A stretch of DNA of 64,000 bases from Echinochloa phyllopogon (Eukaryota > Streptophyta > Magnoliopsida > Poales > Poaceae). Position 1 is the stretch's first letter. The number at the start of each line of letters is the position of its first letter. A program made the translations under genes and the position numbers. Below are positions 42,051-53,626 of this stretch, piece after piece. The stretch is taken from the NCBI GenBank assembly GCA_033239725.1, contig BTCW01000016.1:40483501-40547500 (forward strand), written 5' to 3'. The notes below the pieces were generated by a model. The model was given only the letters and a program-made list of their open reading frames with translations. It made no database searches and had not been told where the DNA came from.

Positions 42051-42698
42051 TTTTTGTATACGTCTTCATCTATTGCTTATATATAAGAATTCTAAAACAC
42101 ACTTCCAAATTCCGATCCGTTTGTTAGTCGTTTTGCACGGCATCACGTATCTTTGTGCGCAGAGCCTGTCCCTGGCGCCTTGCACTGCCTCATCCCCTGC
42201 TGCGATCGTGAACGCATACCGGGAAGCGCGGACTCCCTCGACGCTTTGGGGTCCGGTTGCACCATACGCATACGCACGTCGCCACGCCCGAACAAAACCG
42301 TGTGAGCCTGATTCGGCGTTGGAAAGGTGGCCTGGCGATTCTGGTCGTTCAGTTACACAGAAAAAAACAGGCAAAAGCATGTTCTTGTCTTGTTTTGGTG
42401 TCTGGAATAACGCGAACCATGTGGAAATACTACGAATCTACCATGACTGCCCCCTAGACCAATACAGCCTCAGAGGTACTGTTCAGAGGATATGATCAGA
42501 CAGAGGCTATGCTACTATCGACACATCCTGTCCTTATTTATATGGCCATCCATCTTTCGCAGCGCCGCCTTCATCTTCCCGCCGCAATTATCAGACCCGG
42601 ATTACCTGAAACGACGATTCAGATAAGACAAGACTCTTCAAAGTCAAAAACAGGGCCCACAAGTCTTTGATCTTCCCTACCTATGAATCATGAACACT

Positions 42699-43143
42699 TC
42701 ACATGACGTTGACCTCCCCGCCGTCGAGCTGTTCTTCCGCCGCCGCCGCGGTCTCGGAACCCCTTCCCGTGAGCATAGACAGGTTCACAGCCAAGACTCC
42801 CGCCAAGAACACCAGGAGCAGGAAGATGGCGTTGACCTTGCCCACCGACACCTCCTCCAGTCGCGAGACCAAACAAACCGCATAGAACACCATGCCGGTG
42901 AAGCCGTCCCACCGCAGCCCCGTCTCCGCGCGCCACGGCACGGCCAAGATCTCGCGCCCGGCCTGGGCGACGGCGCGGTGCGCCGGCGAGAAGACCACGG
43001 CGGCGCAACCGAGCAGGAAGGCGACGAACAGCGACAGCACGAGCCAAGCACGACGTACCGGTGCCCCACGGCCACGGGCGCCGGGAAGAGCGCGAGCACG
43101 AGCGCGCCCCCGCCCGGCGCGTGGCCTCGTCGGTGGGCGCCAT
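42699..43143 (-). pseudogene. Small membrane protein, paralogue 3, frameshifted
   Basis: Read on the minus strand it aligns with paralogue 2 from MAPTDEATRRAGA through LLGCAAVVFS, AVPWRAETGL, VFLAGVLAVNLSM and EEQLDGGEVNVM to a TGA stop. The match changes frame twice near the N-terminus: once after RRAGA, and again after HRYVVL just before the second membrane span. From about 43050 to the stop it is open. Two sequencing errors could give the same picture, but a decaying duplicate is more likely. It lacks the terminal intron of paralogue 2. Confidence 0.65.
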
Positions 43144-45390
43144 TGCGCGCTCCGGTTGTGAGAAGCGTGGAGGAGTATTTGAAGACTAGTATTGAGGTGA
43201 AAAACAAACCAAACAGATGCACGCAAACGCAAATCGAAATAAACAATGCCGTCGCGGTCGATGACAGCTCTTGCATTGGTCTCGTACTCTGGTTGGATCA
43301 TGGAGATATGTATGTATGTACAACAGGATACGGACAAATCAAGCTTCCCGTTTCTCTCTGCACATAGTATGTGTCTGCCGGCTGCCGCTCACAGCTCCGA
43401 TGCACGGACATCCAGCATCACCCATTCAGCCGGCAGCTGCACTTAGATTTTCCAAGAATCGAACTCGCTAACCAAAATACGTTGATCTTTACAGACAGAT
43501 CAAGCAGATAAGAATATGGACCCTGCAGATAAGAACGAGCAACGCCATTCAAAGATCCGAATCGTTGTTTGCTCAGGGAAATGTTTATGGCTTGGCTGTC
43601 ACGGCAACGCGTGCCGAGGACGAAATGGGCTCTATCTCGGGAGGTCAGCAGGACAGCAGAGTCGGCTAAGTAAGAATCACAGCTAAAAACACACGCCCGG
43701 AGAAGTTGGTTGGTGTATATAGGCTGGAGATTATTGCAGCGAAAAGGAATACATGGAGGTACAGTATACTACTACTACTACGATACAAACGATTACACTG
43801 ATATCAACTCGTTCGTTTCAGTCAGAGAAGAAAAAACCCGGCAGAATCTATCATCAACTGTAGAGATCATGTCCGTCGCAGCAGGCTCTGCTGCCTGGGC
43901 CTGCTTGGAGAAGCGCAACTCGCTGCCGAATCCCCTAGACTGCTCCTCCGTGCGTACCTCAACGACTCTTCAAAGTGGACGGCCTTGATCTCCGCCGGCT
44001 CGTCGGCGCAGTCCACCGCCATGTCCTCCGCAATTCCGATTCGGTCTTCCACTGGCTAGCCCATTCGTCCCGTAACCTCCCGCGAGCCGAGGTCAATACA
44101 GTTTCCGCAAACTAAATAAGCTGTATAGCGTACACCCCACTACCACCTATCTTTCAAACAGCATACGACCCACCGATGACGAATAACAACAACATACATT
44201 AGCGAGACAGTTATAAATAGTAGAGAACCAGCAATCATGCCACTTATTGCTGCTTTATTGTCAGCAGAGAAGGAGAATCAATTGGTCGGTATATTTTGTT
44301 TTTTCTGTTTCTTATATTTTTGTTTTTCTACAATTCTCCTAATACAACGGGTTCAACATTTTGAAAAAAAATTAATTCAACATTTTTAGAAATGTTGAAA
44401 TAATACATGACATATATTGAAATAATATATTAAAATATTGAATTACTATATCAAAATGTTGAAATGTAAAACATTAAATTTATAATAACATATTGGATCT
44501 CATTTGGTTGCATTAATTCCAACAAATATTATAGTTAAAATGGATTTTAAATTGGATGCATAATTTAAAAGAAACGATTGATTGAAGTTTATAATTGGTT
44601 AATATTATTTGGTCTCTTTACTCATGCAAGTCGAATCCTATCTCCCATATGCTGCTGCATGCTGGCGCCATCTTCCCGCTTCTACGTACGTGGCTTCTCT
44701 ACCTTAGATGCAATCTTTATCGTTCAAATATAACCATACGAAAATCTTAACAAAAGGCCCAATTAGATGCAATTCTGGAAGCTACATAGATTGCCGCCGC
44801 GAGCCTAGCCGCCTAGTAAGGCCCAATTAGGCCCATCCTCCTATTACAGCCCAAAGGAGAAGAAGGCCTACTAAGACTACGGGAGCAGCGTCATGCATGC
44901 CACTTGAGACAAAAAAAACAGCAATGGAACGAGGGGAAGTCTGTGCAAAATGTGTAAGCAGAATCCTTCAGCTAGATCTTCCTGTCATTTGAGATAAACT
45001 AAGCATGCATGAAGCGGTCCTTTTAAACAGTTGCAAAGGTCACCAATCTAACCAGCCAACAGTATTTTTCTCTTTATACCTATCCGCATCAGCCACCAGC
45101 CAACCAGCGGTATTTTTCTTTCGAACCAGCATCTGGCAACCTCCCAGCCGAACGGCTCAGCCGTAGCGCCTCTTTCGGCTATCCAGAGTCTCCCATATGC
45201 GGCTTCCGTCCTGCCCGCACATGCCGCCGCGCTCTGCCATGCCCATGCCCCACACTCCCCGCCCGCGACGCGCCCCATTAAGCAACACGTCCACCGCCGC
45301 CTTCGCGGCTCGCCGCCAGCGCCTGACACGAGGACGTACACCCTCGCCCCGTCCCGGCGTTCCACGCGTTCCCGGGCCACCCCTGCTTCT
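43144..45390. other. Intergenic; possible exon remnant at 43860-44060 (-)
   Basis: The stretch 43860-44060 is GC-richer than its surroundings and open on the minus strand (VEDRIGIAEDMAVDCADEP), but I recognise no family and see no start or splice context. 44280-44640 is AT-rich with repeats of AAATGTTGAAAT. Otherwise nothing is supported. Confidence 0.4.
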
Positions 45391-45394
45391 CGGC

Positions 45395-45401
45395 TATAAA
45401 A
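45395..45401 (+). promoter_or_regulatory. TATA box of proline-rich protein gene
   Basis: GGCTATAAAATGG, about 105 bp before the ATG at 45501, leaves room for a 5' UTR of about 75 nt. Confidence 0.75.
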
Positions 45402-45500
45402 TGGCGACACGTACAGTGCTGCGCACAGGCTCATGCAAGACACGGGCACATCGTCCATACACACAGCTCCGACTCCACAGAAATCACGGGCACGGCAACG

Positions 45501-45743
45501 ATGGCCAAGGCCCCGAAGGTTGTTGCTCTCCTGCTGGTGGCAGCGGCGCTCCTGCTGCTGCTGCTAGGCCCTTGTTGCGACGGCCGCAGGGAGCTGATCG
45601 TCGGAGGTAGCGGCGAGCAGAAGACCACGGGTTTGCCGCCGATCCCGACGCTGCCGCCCGTGCTCGGCCCGGGCCCGGTGGTGCCGCTCCCGCCCGTCGT
45701 CCCTGGGATTCCTCCGGCTCCCAAGGCCGAAAAGTCGCCGTGA
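45501..45743 (+). CDS. Small secreted proline-rich protein (80 aa)
   Basis: Residues 1-27 are a clear signal peptide: basic start MAKAPK, then a long Leu/Ala/Val core ending near GPCCDG. The mature part is short and dominated by Pro, Gly, Val and Leu with degenerate repeats (LPPIPTLPPVLGPGP, PPVVPGIPPAP). It ends in a charged AEKSP tail. Two Cys sit at the cleavage region only. It has its own TATA box and a single exon. Such peptides are usually cell-wall or apoplastic proteins; the exact role is unknown. The signal peptide and promoter make a real gene likely despite its size. Confidence 0.75.
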   Translation: MAKAPKVVALLLVAAALLLLLLGPCCDGRRELIVGGSGEQKTTGLPPIPTLPPVLGPGPVVPLPPVVPGIPPAPKAEKSP

Positions 45744-46562
45744 ACTGACCGTGTGGTGTGCGCCCTTAGCATGGGTGCGGCGCGGCTCCGGGCTCGTCCC
45801 CTGCTCACGAGCCGAACTAGTTCCCATGTCGTGTACTGATACGCGTGCTTAAATTACGTGGTTGTAGCGAGTTTGTGTTGTGTGATGATGTAGTAGCAAA
45901 CCACTCGCGCCTGAGAGTTTGTGCTTTTCTGCTTTGTACCGTACCTTTGCTTTTGAGATAATCAGAGCTTCGTTGGAGGGCATTTCGTTGATGCCTATAT
46001 GCACCTTAATCGATGTGTTTTGTTATGGCTGCTTCCATTGATGCGTTATGGGTTATTGCGTTGTGATCACAAGTTAAGCACCCATATGCATCATGTTTGT
46101 AATGCGGATAAGGACCTAATGGTAACGCAGATAATTCATCTGAATTGTGTAATGCGGATAAACGCGTATAATCCATCTAATTGTGAATCGGTTTCGAGCT
46201 CCCAAGCTCCCAATCCATCCTGTAGGATGGAGACGTCAACAATGTTCTTATGCATGTAATGTCCTGATAAATTGCCATACTGGAGTTGCGCAAATGGAAT
46301 CCGTTTGTGCTTGAATAACATGTACATCATGCTGAATTTGCAACAGCACAGGCAGCATAAACATACCAATAAAGTCTCAATACCACCAATGAACCAATAC
46401 AGATATAGCAGATTTGAGCTTAACAAATTTCATGATACAGATGCCGCCCACAAGTTTTTAGTATATAATTCACATTACTTCTTTTCACAACTGTTCCTGC
46501 TCATCGATGGCATACTATGAGCGTCCACACATCTCTGCATCTTTACCTTGAAAGTTCGCTTT
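45744..46562. other. 3' flanks of the proline-rich gene and gamma-SNAP
   Basis: Two convergent genes end here. The sequence up to about 45970 fits the 3' UTR of the proline-rich gene, and the part next to 46562 the 3' UTR of gamma-SNAP. No further gene seen. Confidence 0.5.
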
Positions 46563-49500
46563 TCAAGTTAGGTCGTCCTCGTCCAACGAGTCCTCGCCAT
46601 CATCAGCTGCTTTCTTGATGGCCTGCAGATCACCTGTCGGTAGCTTCCGTGCAAGCCTAATTACCTGCATTGATGCACACAGCCTAATGTCACCATGATA
46701 CCAAGCCAAGACAAGTACTGATCAAGTAAACAATCACAAAAGGAAAATATTACATCAGATAGAATGCAAACTGTTCTAGACTCTAGAATATGGAGCAACC
46801 GATGATCATGTGGTAAGACATGTGCTAAACAGGGTGCAATTAGTCATTTTCTTGCAGGCCATCGATTCTATGAATGATAAAGGCGCCATACATATAACTA
46901 CTAAAATTATTGAGCACCAGGAATGGAAGATTCGCCACTTGTGCAACAATGTTTTGTGCCTGCTCTTACTTGAGACCTAAACGATACAGCATCACATCAA
47001 TAGATTCAAGGCTTGTTCTGCACATGGATATTAGAAATAACAGGTTCTACCAACGATTTCATGGGCTCTTGTTCACCATTTTACAGACATACAACAGCAT
47101 GGTGCAACTTCACATATAACCATTTAAACGCTATTCCATTGCCGATACAATTCAGGGATGCATGCATTTATCGAGAAGATGAAAAGAATTACCACATGGT
47201 CAAGGTGATTGAAGGCACTTGATTGACCAATACGTTTGATTTCTTCAGCATCACCTTCCTCATAAGCAGATAATAGCTTCATTGCACATCGATTCTGGTC
47301 GCTATTGAGGAAGGCTTGAACCCTGCAATGTCGTAGAAAAGGAAAACGATAATTGAAAAAATCCTTTGCACTTCACGATTTGATGGAAAACCAAACATAG
47401 CAAATGGCACAAATATATTATTATACAAGTTTCCATCAGCGATAATAACTACCAGCAATGCAGAACTTACTCTGAGCAGTCATTGTAGCATTTCTGTGCT
47501 TGCTGAAAATCATGCGCGTAAAGATAGATGATGATCGCACTCAGATAAGCCTGAATACAAGAAGCAACTTTTGAATCAGACAAGTTCTATGTTCAAGACG
47601 TGATACTCCTTACATGAGTTAGCAAGCTTTATGTTCAAAATGTGGTACTCCCTACCCAAAATGTGATACTCACTACATACATGGGTTAGCAAATTTTGTG
47701 TTCAAGGTGTGATCACAAACAAAGTCGCAAGATACTAATATCGTGCCCTACTATGTACAATTCTCAGTTCAATACTAATCATGGAGTCTCTGAATAATCA
47801 AGTAAGCAGAATTCAGATTTTTTTTTAAAAAAAAGAGGAATACCTTGCATTGGCTGTTGATGGCATTGCACTTATCGGCAGCTGAACCGAGTCTTAAAAA
47901 GAAAGCGGCAGCATCTGAATACCTGTCATATGGCCAAAGATGGACAAAAATGTAAGATGATTATGTTAAAGATTATCAGTAATGCTAAATTATGTTAATG
48001 CAAATCAATCAGTAAGATATTTACTGAGTAGGATTGAGAAATTGTGCAACCCCTACTGTATACAACAATTAGATGGAATAGTAAAGATCAAACTCAAGTA
48101 GTTTACTAACATTCCTATATGTTAGCTTCAGAATACAATTCCCTTCCTGTAAGTAAGTTCAGAACATTTCTGTTTGTCTTTCTTTGTCTAAGCCTCACTT
48201 ATTTCACATGTAAGAACAACGAAGATCAAAATGTTACAAAGGGAATCATGAATGAGACGCCATATGTATGTAAAGGAGAGGCTACAGTGTGAAATTATAA
48301 TAAGCAGGCATTAAGATGGTCTTACTTCTCCATTTTAATGTACAAAGCTGCTGCAGCACGATACAAGTCAAAAGCCATCTGTTCCTTCCCATCTTCTTCT
48401 AGAACAGAGCAAGCCTCATCATACATTTTAATAGCTTCTTCAGGAGATTTCTCCTCCAAGGCACTGATTTCATAATATTATGTTTAGAACATAAGCTTCC
48501 GCATTGTTCATAATGACAGGACATTCTATTCAAATTTACCTGGCACCCTTTGCTAGAGCATCAGATGCAGGTTGTGGCCTTCCACATTCACAGTATAATT
48601 CTGAAGCTCTGCGGTAGAAATCAGATACTTCATTCCAGCGTCTAAGCTCCTTTGCCAAAGCAGCAGCAGATTCCATATGCTTAGCAGCATCCCATGGTCT
48701 ATGAAACTAGCTAAGGGTAATGATGTGAAAATATGAATGAAAGAACCAAAACTGCAGATAAATTTACAAAGGATACGAGGAGATCATTTCTTGTCCTTTC
48801 GAGGCCTTCTCAAATGCATCTTTTGCTTTCTCATTGTCCTTTTTAAACCTATACGCAATTGCTTCAAAGAGAAATGAGTTTCAGTCATGTGCTCCATAAT
48901 GAACAAATTGCTATCAAGAAAACAAGAAGGATGGTAAACATAGTGACCGACCAGCTTGCTCATACAAGGAAGTAGCACTTTTCCAATCAGCATTCCATCT
49001 TGTAAAACTCAATTTTGTTCTGAAAAAAGAAGAGTATATTCAAGAAAAAAATTGTGGGAACATGCTTTACACAGAGTTAATAATAAGTTGACCAAACAGG
49101 ACTTCTTTAGGTGGCACATTGATAAAATAATGTATGAATCAGTCACAAACTGGAAGCAAATAAATTTGAATGACAAAATCTGACCATATGATACACTCCA
49201 TATTGTCATATATACAAAAATAAAGAACTTATTGAAAATTAACTCCATTTACATTTTCTTATTATATATAGTTTGCTGTGCAAACAGTGTGCATCCAGAT
49301 ATCCAAAAGTTTAATGAACTAACAAGTCTCGAAAATTTTAATGAACTAATAATTCTCCAAAATCAAGGGGGAGTGTGGCGTGTGTTGCAAGGGCTCTAGC
49401 CCCTTCTTTCTTCTTAATATAATGATGTGCGGTTCTCCTGCGTTTTCGAGAGAGAAAAAATAATTCTCCAAAATTTTAATGAACTGATAAGTCTGTGAGA

Positions 49501-50438
49501 GGAGTGGACTAATGGGAAGCTAGCATTTATGCAAAACAAAGTACTTTTGTTCATCATATACTATACTAGAATAAAGCGTAGAAAGGCCCAAGCTAAATGT
49601 CTGGATATGGAAAAATTGCACCTATGCAGTCAATTTGGCACAGCATATAATCTCCCAAGCAATGCATTTAGATGGCCTTCAAGCTACAACACACAAACCA
49701 TTGCTGAAGTGACAGACTAGAACAACTGGACAAGGACTGCAATGCATTCACTCGGTCAGCAGAAATTTCAAAAGCTAATGCTATTGCGATATGATCTAGT
49801 CATCTACGAGAGTCTACCACCCGGATTTACTGACTACATGGATGGAAACAAAATTGCCATGTCCTTGCCTTTTTCCAACAAATTTGGCTGCCCACCAACA
49901 AAGCTCGATCAAAGTTGCATGAACCAAGGGAATCGATTAGCCCTTTTATCCGAAATCCAATAATAGCACGGAGAGTCCCCAAACCCCAAGCATTTGAGGC
50001 AAGTCGGCCAAGCCCTCTGAAACTATTCCTCGAAGCTTACTTATCTCTGCTGATTAGTCGGAGATCCAATCGTCCGAAATACCCCGAAACCAGTGGAGTA
50101 ACTTTGCACGGAGAGGTGGGAACTCCGTCTAACAACAGGACTAGATCCAGGAATTTCAGGATCGCTCGAGATACCTCCACACGAAAGATTGACACGATCG
50201 GCTGAGAAATAAAGATCGCCGCGTCCTAATTCGATGCACTCGGCGCCGAAACAGCTTCGATTGCTCGGCTTAAACGACACGAAATCCCCCATTCCGAAGG
50301 AACACGCGCGAAGCAGCAATCAGGCTGCCCGCAGATCACAAGGTGCGGGAGAACTCAAAGGAAAGCAGCAGAGAAGCGCAGGGCTCACAGCTTGTCGGCT
50401 TTGGTCATGAGCTTGTCGGGGTCGGAAGAGCTCGCCAT
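46563..50438 (-). CDS. Gamma-soluble NSF attachment protein (gamma-SNAP)
   Basis: Nine coding exons: 50389-50438, 48952-49019, 48777-48861, 48540-48698, 48326-48463, 47844-47922, 47471-47550, 47193-47322 and 46563-46664. Together they are 891 nt, giving 296 residues. All junctions are GT-AG and the frame closes. The protein starts MASSSDPDKLMTKADKL and ends in an acidic tail DSLDEDDLT. Between are the SNAP motifs TRWNADWKSATSLYEQA, AFEKASKGQEM, SPWDAAKHMESAAALA, FYRRASELY, LYAHDFQQAQKCY, FLNSDQNR and LARKLPTGDLQAI. These form a TPR-like helical solenoid that links NSF ATPase to SNARE complexes for disassembly after membrane fusion. Length and motifs fit plant gamma-SNAP rather than alpha-SNAP. 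The large first intron (49020-50388) contains a LINE remnant. Confidence 0.93.
49364..49458 (+). mobile_element. 5'-truncated LINE tail in gamma-SNAP intron 1
   Basis: About 95 bp with the typical grass LINE 3' end (TTCTTCTTAATATAATGAT, then CTCCTGCG and an A-rich tail). It is flanked by a 16-bp direct repeat AATAATTCTCCAAAAT at 49348-49363 and 49459-49474. That is a target duplication, so this is a target-primed insertion, antisense to the host gene. Confidence 0.8.
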
Positions 50439-52385
50439 GGCCGAGACCGCCGCCGCCGCTTCGCCGCCCAGATTCCCACGCCTGCTGGCTCGAGCAGTTG
50501 GTTTGGTTGAGCTCTGGGACAGCTGCTGCCTTCCGCTGGATGAGGACGTCGCTGTCGAATGGTTGGGCTACGGACCAGCGGAAACACCAAGCTCCCTCGG
50601 CACGGCCACGAAGGCCCACAGCCAAGCCCATGAACCTCCTGGCCCACCGAGCAGAGCAGAGAGGCAAGAAGAGATCGGCCCTGGCCCGCCCCCGCACAAG
50701 GGGCCCCAGCGAAATGGTCTCGCGCGCGTGCGTCCCCCTGCCCAGGCGCCCACGCCGTGGCTAGCTAGACCGTCTTTTGCTCGGGCACACGAATCACGTC
50801 ACTACTGGCCGGGACGGCCCGGCCCGGCCCGGCCCGGGTAAGCTGGCTGCCCATGCGTGGGCCATGCGCTCTAACCGAGGTTGGGTGGCGCACGCGGATT
50901 CCCAGCGCACGAATCTGAGACGGCCGCGCCGGCTGGGCGAGGACGGTTGGGTTGGCGGAGTGACTCGGACTCGGAGCCGCCGCCGGTCACCGAATTAACC
51001 TGCTGGCACCGGCCCGGCACGCACACATGCATGCTACCATCAGATCATGCGCTCTGAATCTGATGGGCTTTCTGACCGGCGCGGGAGGCCTTTGCACGAG
51101 CGAGGCCTGGGCGCCCTAGCAGCTAAGCTAGGTCCGTCCTATGCTTTTTTATCGCTGACAGCCGGCTTGCATTGCATCTCGGTTGGGTTGGGTTACGAAA
51201 GCAGCGACATGGCGGTGACTGCCTCCTTTGTTGCCTTCCTGCGCCTGCCCGCGGCCGGGCCTCGCCATGCCGCCGGCCACGAATACCATTGATGCTTTCG
51301 TCGCGTGTTTTGCGGGGGAGATGCATCATGCATGATAGGAGCGGAAGAGAAAAAAACAGATCGGATCGGAGGAGAGACTGGCTTCTTTGGTCGTGTCTTG
51401 CTTCGCCATCCTGGAGTGCTTGCTGCTCATGCATCGCTCGCCCCGGGGGTCTTTTCACCAACAGTGCATGGGCCGTTGGTCCTGTGCGTGCATACCAGGC
51501 TTCTTCACTCGCTCGTGCACCGCCACATTCACGAGCCATACTGATTTACTCTTTCTTTCTTTCTTTTCTTTTCTTTTCTATCGTTGGGCCGTTGATTTAC
51601 GCTTTTACATTAATTCCCTACGCAGAAAGCTACTGCGAGCTAGTGAACAAACAAGAACTACACGCCTCGGTACTTTGCAGAAGCAATATGCTCAGACTTA
51701 GGTTGAGACACGTACTGCTCCCTTTTTCGCGCGTCAAGTTTGAGCCATCCCCTGGTAAGGTAGGTGAGGCGATTGGCCAAATGGGCACTCTCAATAAACC
51801 CTGTAAACATGCATATATGCTGCCGTCAGAGACCCCCAGATATAGTACAGTACAGTACATGGTAGCCGACTAAGCTAGCCGGTGACGACAGTCCAAGCAA
51901 GAAATTCCACGCCCCCGGCGGTGAAAGATCAAAGATAAGGCTATAGTCACCCAGTCCTGCCATGACGCAAAAGCTTTATAGAAATCAGACGGCATAAATA
52001 CTATCCAGGGCCAAAGGTTGGTGGGCCGAGCAGACCAGGCCATCAGGGTCATCGAGAAAGCTCTCATGCTCCCCCATTTCTATAGCCTAGTAGTAGTAGC
52101 CTAGGGCTGGACCAGTCAGGCACGCAAGTATCAATCGATTCATAAGAGGCAGAGACCGGTGGCCATGGAGGAAGCCAGGTAGAAGGCAGGCACCGCAACG
52201 AACGGTATGCATTGCAAGGGGAAAACATGATGGCTCTCTCGGCCGTTTGCATTTAGCTGCAGCTCTAATGTTTCAGAAAGTGTTGTCATCGTTCTTGTTC
52301 TGGATAATCAAGTTATTCTTGTTCCTTAGATGCATTGCGTGTCATGTTGTTAGGAATCTGGTGAACAGGTTTGTCAAGGGCTCAC
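50439..52385. other. Gamma-SNAP upstream region and intergenic
   Basis: 50439-50850 is GC-rich and likely promoter and 5' UTR of gamma-SNAP. Farther on are a pyrimidine run at 51541-51580 and the presumed promoter or 5' part of the bHLH gene. The frames open here look like chance products of GC content. I searched for an N-terminal PIF exon with an APB motif and did not see one. Confidence 0.5.
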
Positions 52386-53626
52386 ATGGAAGATGGCGGT
52401 GTTCCAAGAAGGTCCACTCCCCCTACCCGCAGAAGCAGATCTGCCGAGTTCCACAATTTTTCGGAAAGGGTATGTTGCTGTCATGTATATGCATCAATCG
52501 ATCATGACCAGTTTGCCAGCATTTAATTTGGTGTTCCTGATGTTTTTTTTTCTGAAATATTTGTAGAGGAGAAGGGATAATATCAACGAGAAGCTGAAGG
52601 CACTGCAGGAGTTACTTCCAAATTGCACCAAGGTAGTAATATGTGCGCTGTGTCTCTCACCATTTCTCTTCTGCGGTTCTGATCTCAGAATAACTTGTTC
52701 AGACCGACAAAGTATCCATGCTAGATGAAGCGATAGACTACCTTAAATCACTTCAGCTACAACTTCAGGTACTGAATGGCATCATATCATATGCGCACAA
52801 GTTGGTTGCAGTGGACATCATCATTTGTATTTCTCTCTCTTAGCATCGTTTGCTGTTTCAGTAAGTAAGCTAGCAGAGATCTGCTTCAGATAGTCTCAGT
52901 CTGAACATACAAATTGCGTAACGCAATTTATTCATGCAAGTTTACTGTTGCATTTGAGCACACAGATGCTGGTCATGGGAAAGGGAATGGCACCGGTGGT
53001 TCCTCCTGAGCTGCAGCAATACATGCACTACATCACTGCTGATCCTGCCCAGATGCCTCCGATGCGCCCCTCCAGCAGCCTGCAGCCCCGGCCATTTCAG
53101 ATAACTCAACCCAACTCACAGCGACAGTCTAACGTTGAATCAGATTTCTTGAGCCAGATGCAGAACTTGCACCCTTCTGAGCCGCCTCAGAACTTCCTCA
53201 GGCCACCAAAATTACAACTCTATACACCGGTAAGAGGTTCAAACTTCATGCCTGTCACTGTTAATTTGAGCATTTTTCTATCTGGCCTTTATCCTGATAG
53301 GAATTTGTAGTTGTTTCCTAGATTATTTCATGCCTTACAAATTTAAAGATTTTTTCTATTTGGATCGAAAAATAAGAATGTTTAAGTTGGTAGATCAGTG
53401 ATATATACATAGTTCAGGTGCAAAAACCGACAGAGCTTTCCCGTCCTAAATAAAAATAAAATTGAAAATACTGTCAGAACTTACATGAATAGTACTAGCT
53501 AGCTACTCATCATGTCTCATGAGAAGATCATCCTTGATTCAGGAGCAGAGGGGTGATCTAGCTGGCACGAGTCACAACGGTGGCTGGTTTCCTGAGAGGA
53601 GTTCCTCGTACAACTTCATGGAATGA
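52386..53626 (+). CDS. PIF-like bHLH transcription factor, short form
   Basis: Five exons: 52386-52469, 52567-52632, 52703-52768, 52966-53229 and 53543-53626. All are in phase 0 with GT-AG introns, giving 187 residues. The bHLH domain spans about residues 12-72: RRSRSAEFHNFSERRRRD, then INEKLKALQELLPNC, TDKVSMLDEAIDYLKSL and QLQLQ. The E-box contact residues His, Glu and Arg of the basic region are kept. The exon pattern across the domain matches the phytochrome-interacting-factor group. The start is my choice: ATG 52386 is the first in-frame ATG before the domain, and an acceptor-like AACAG lies 17 bp upstream. Earlier exons may therefore be missed. No phytochrome-binding APB motif is seen. 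The gene converges on the FLS2-type gene downstream. Confidence 0.8.

Noticed and set aside
45197..45610. 137-residue ORF overlapping the proline-rich protein gene
   Set aside because: It starts upstream of the TATA box and lies in another frame; the 80-residue frame has a signal peptide and fits the promoter.
50392..50841. ORF of 149 residues opposite gamma-SNAP exon 1
   Set aside because: It is the antisense of the gamma-SNAP start and GC-rich promoter, with no recognisable domain.
51172..51873. ORF of 233 residues between gamma-SNAP and the bHLH gene
   Set aside because: Mixed composition, no domain, no promoter or splice context; probably chance.
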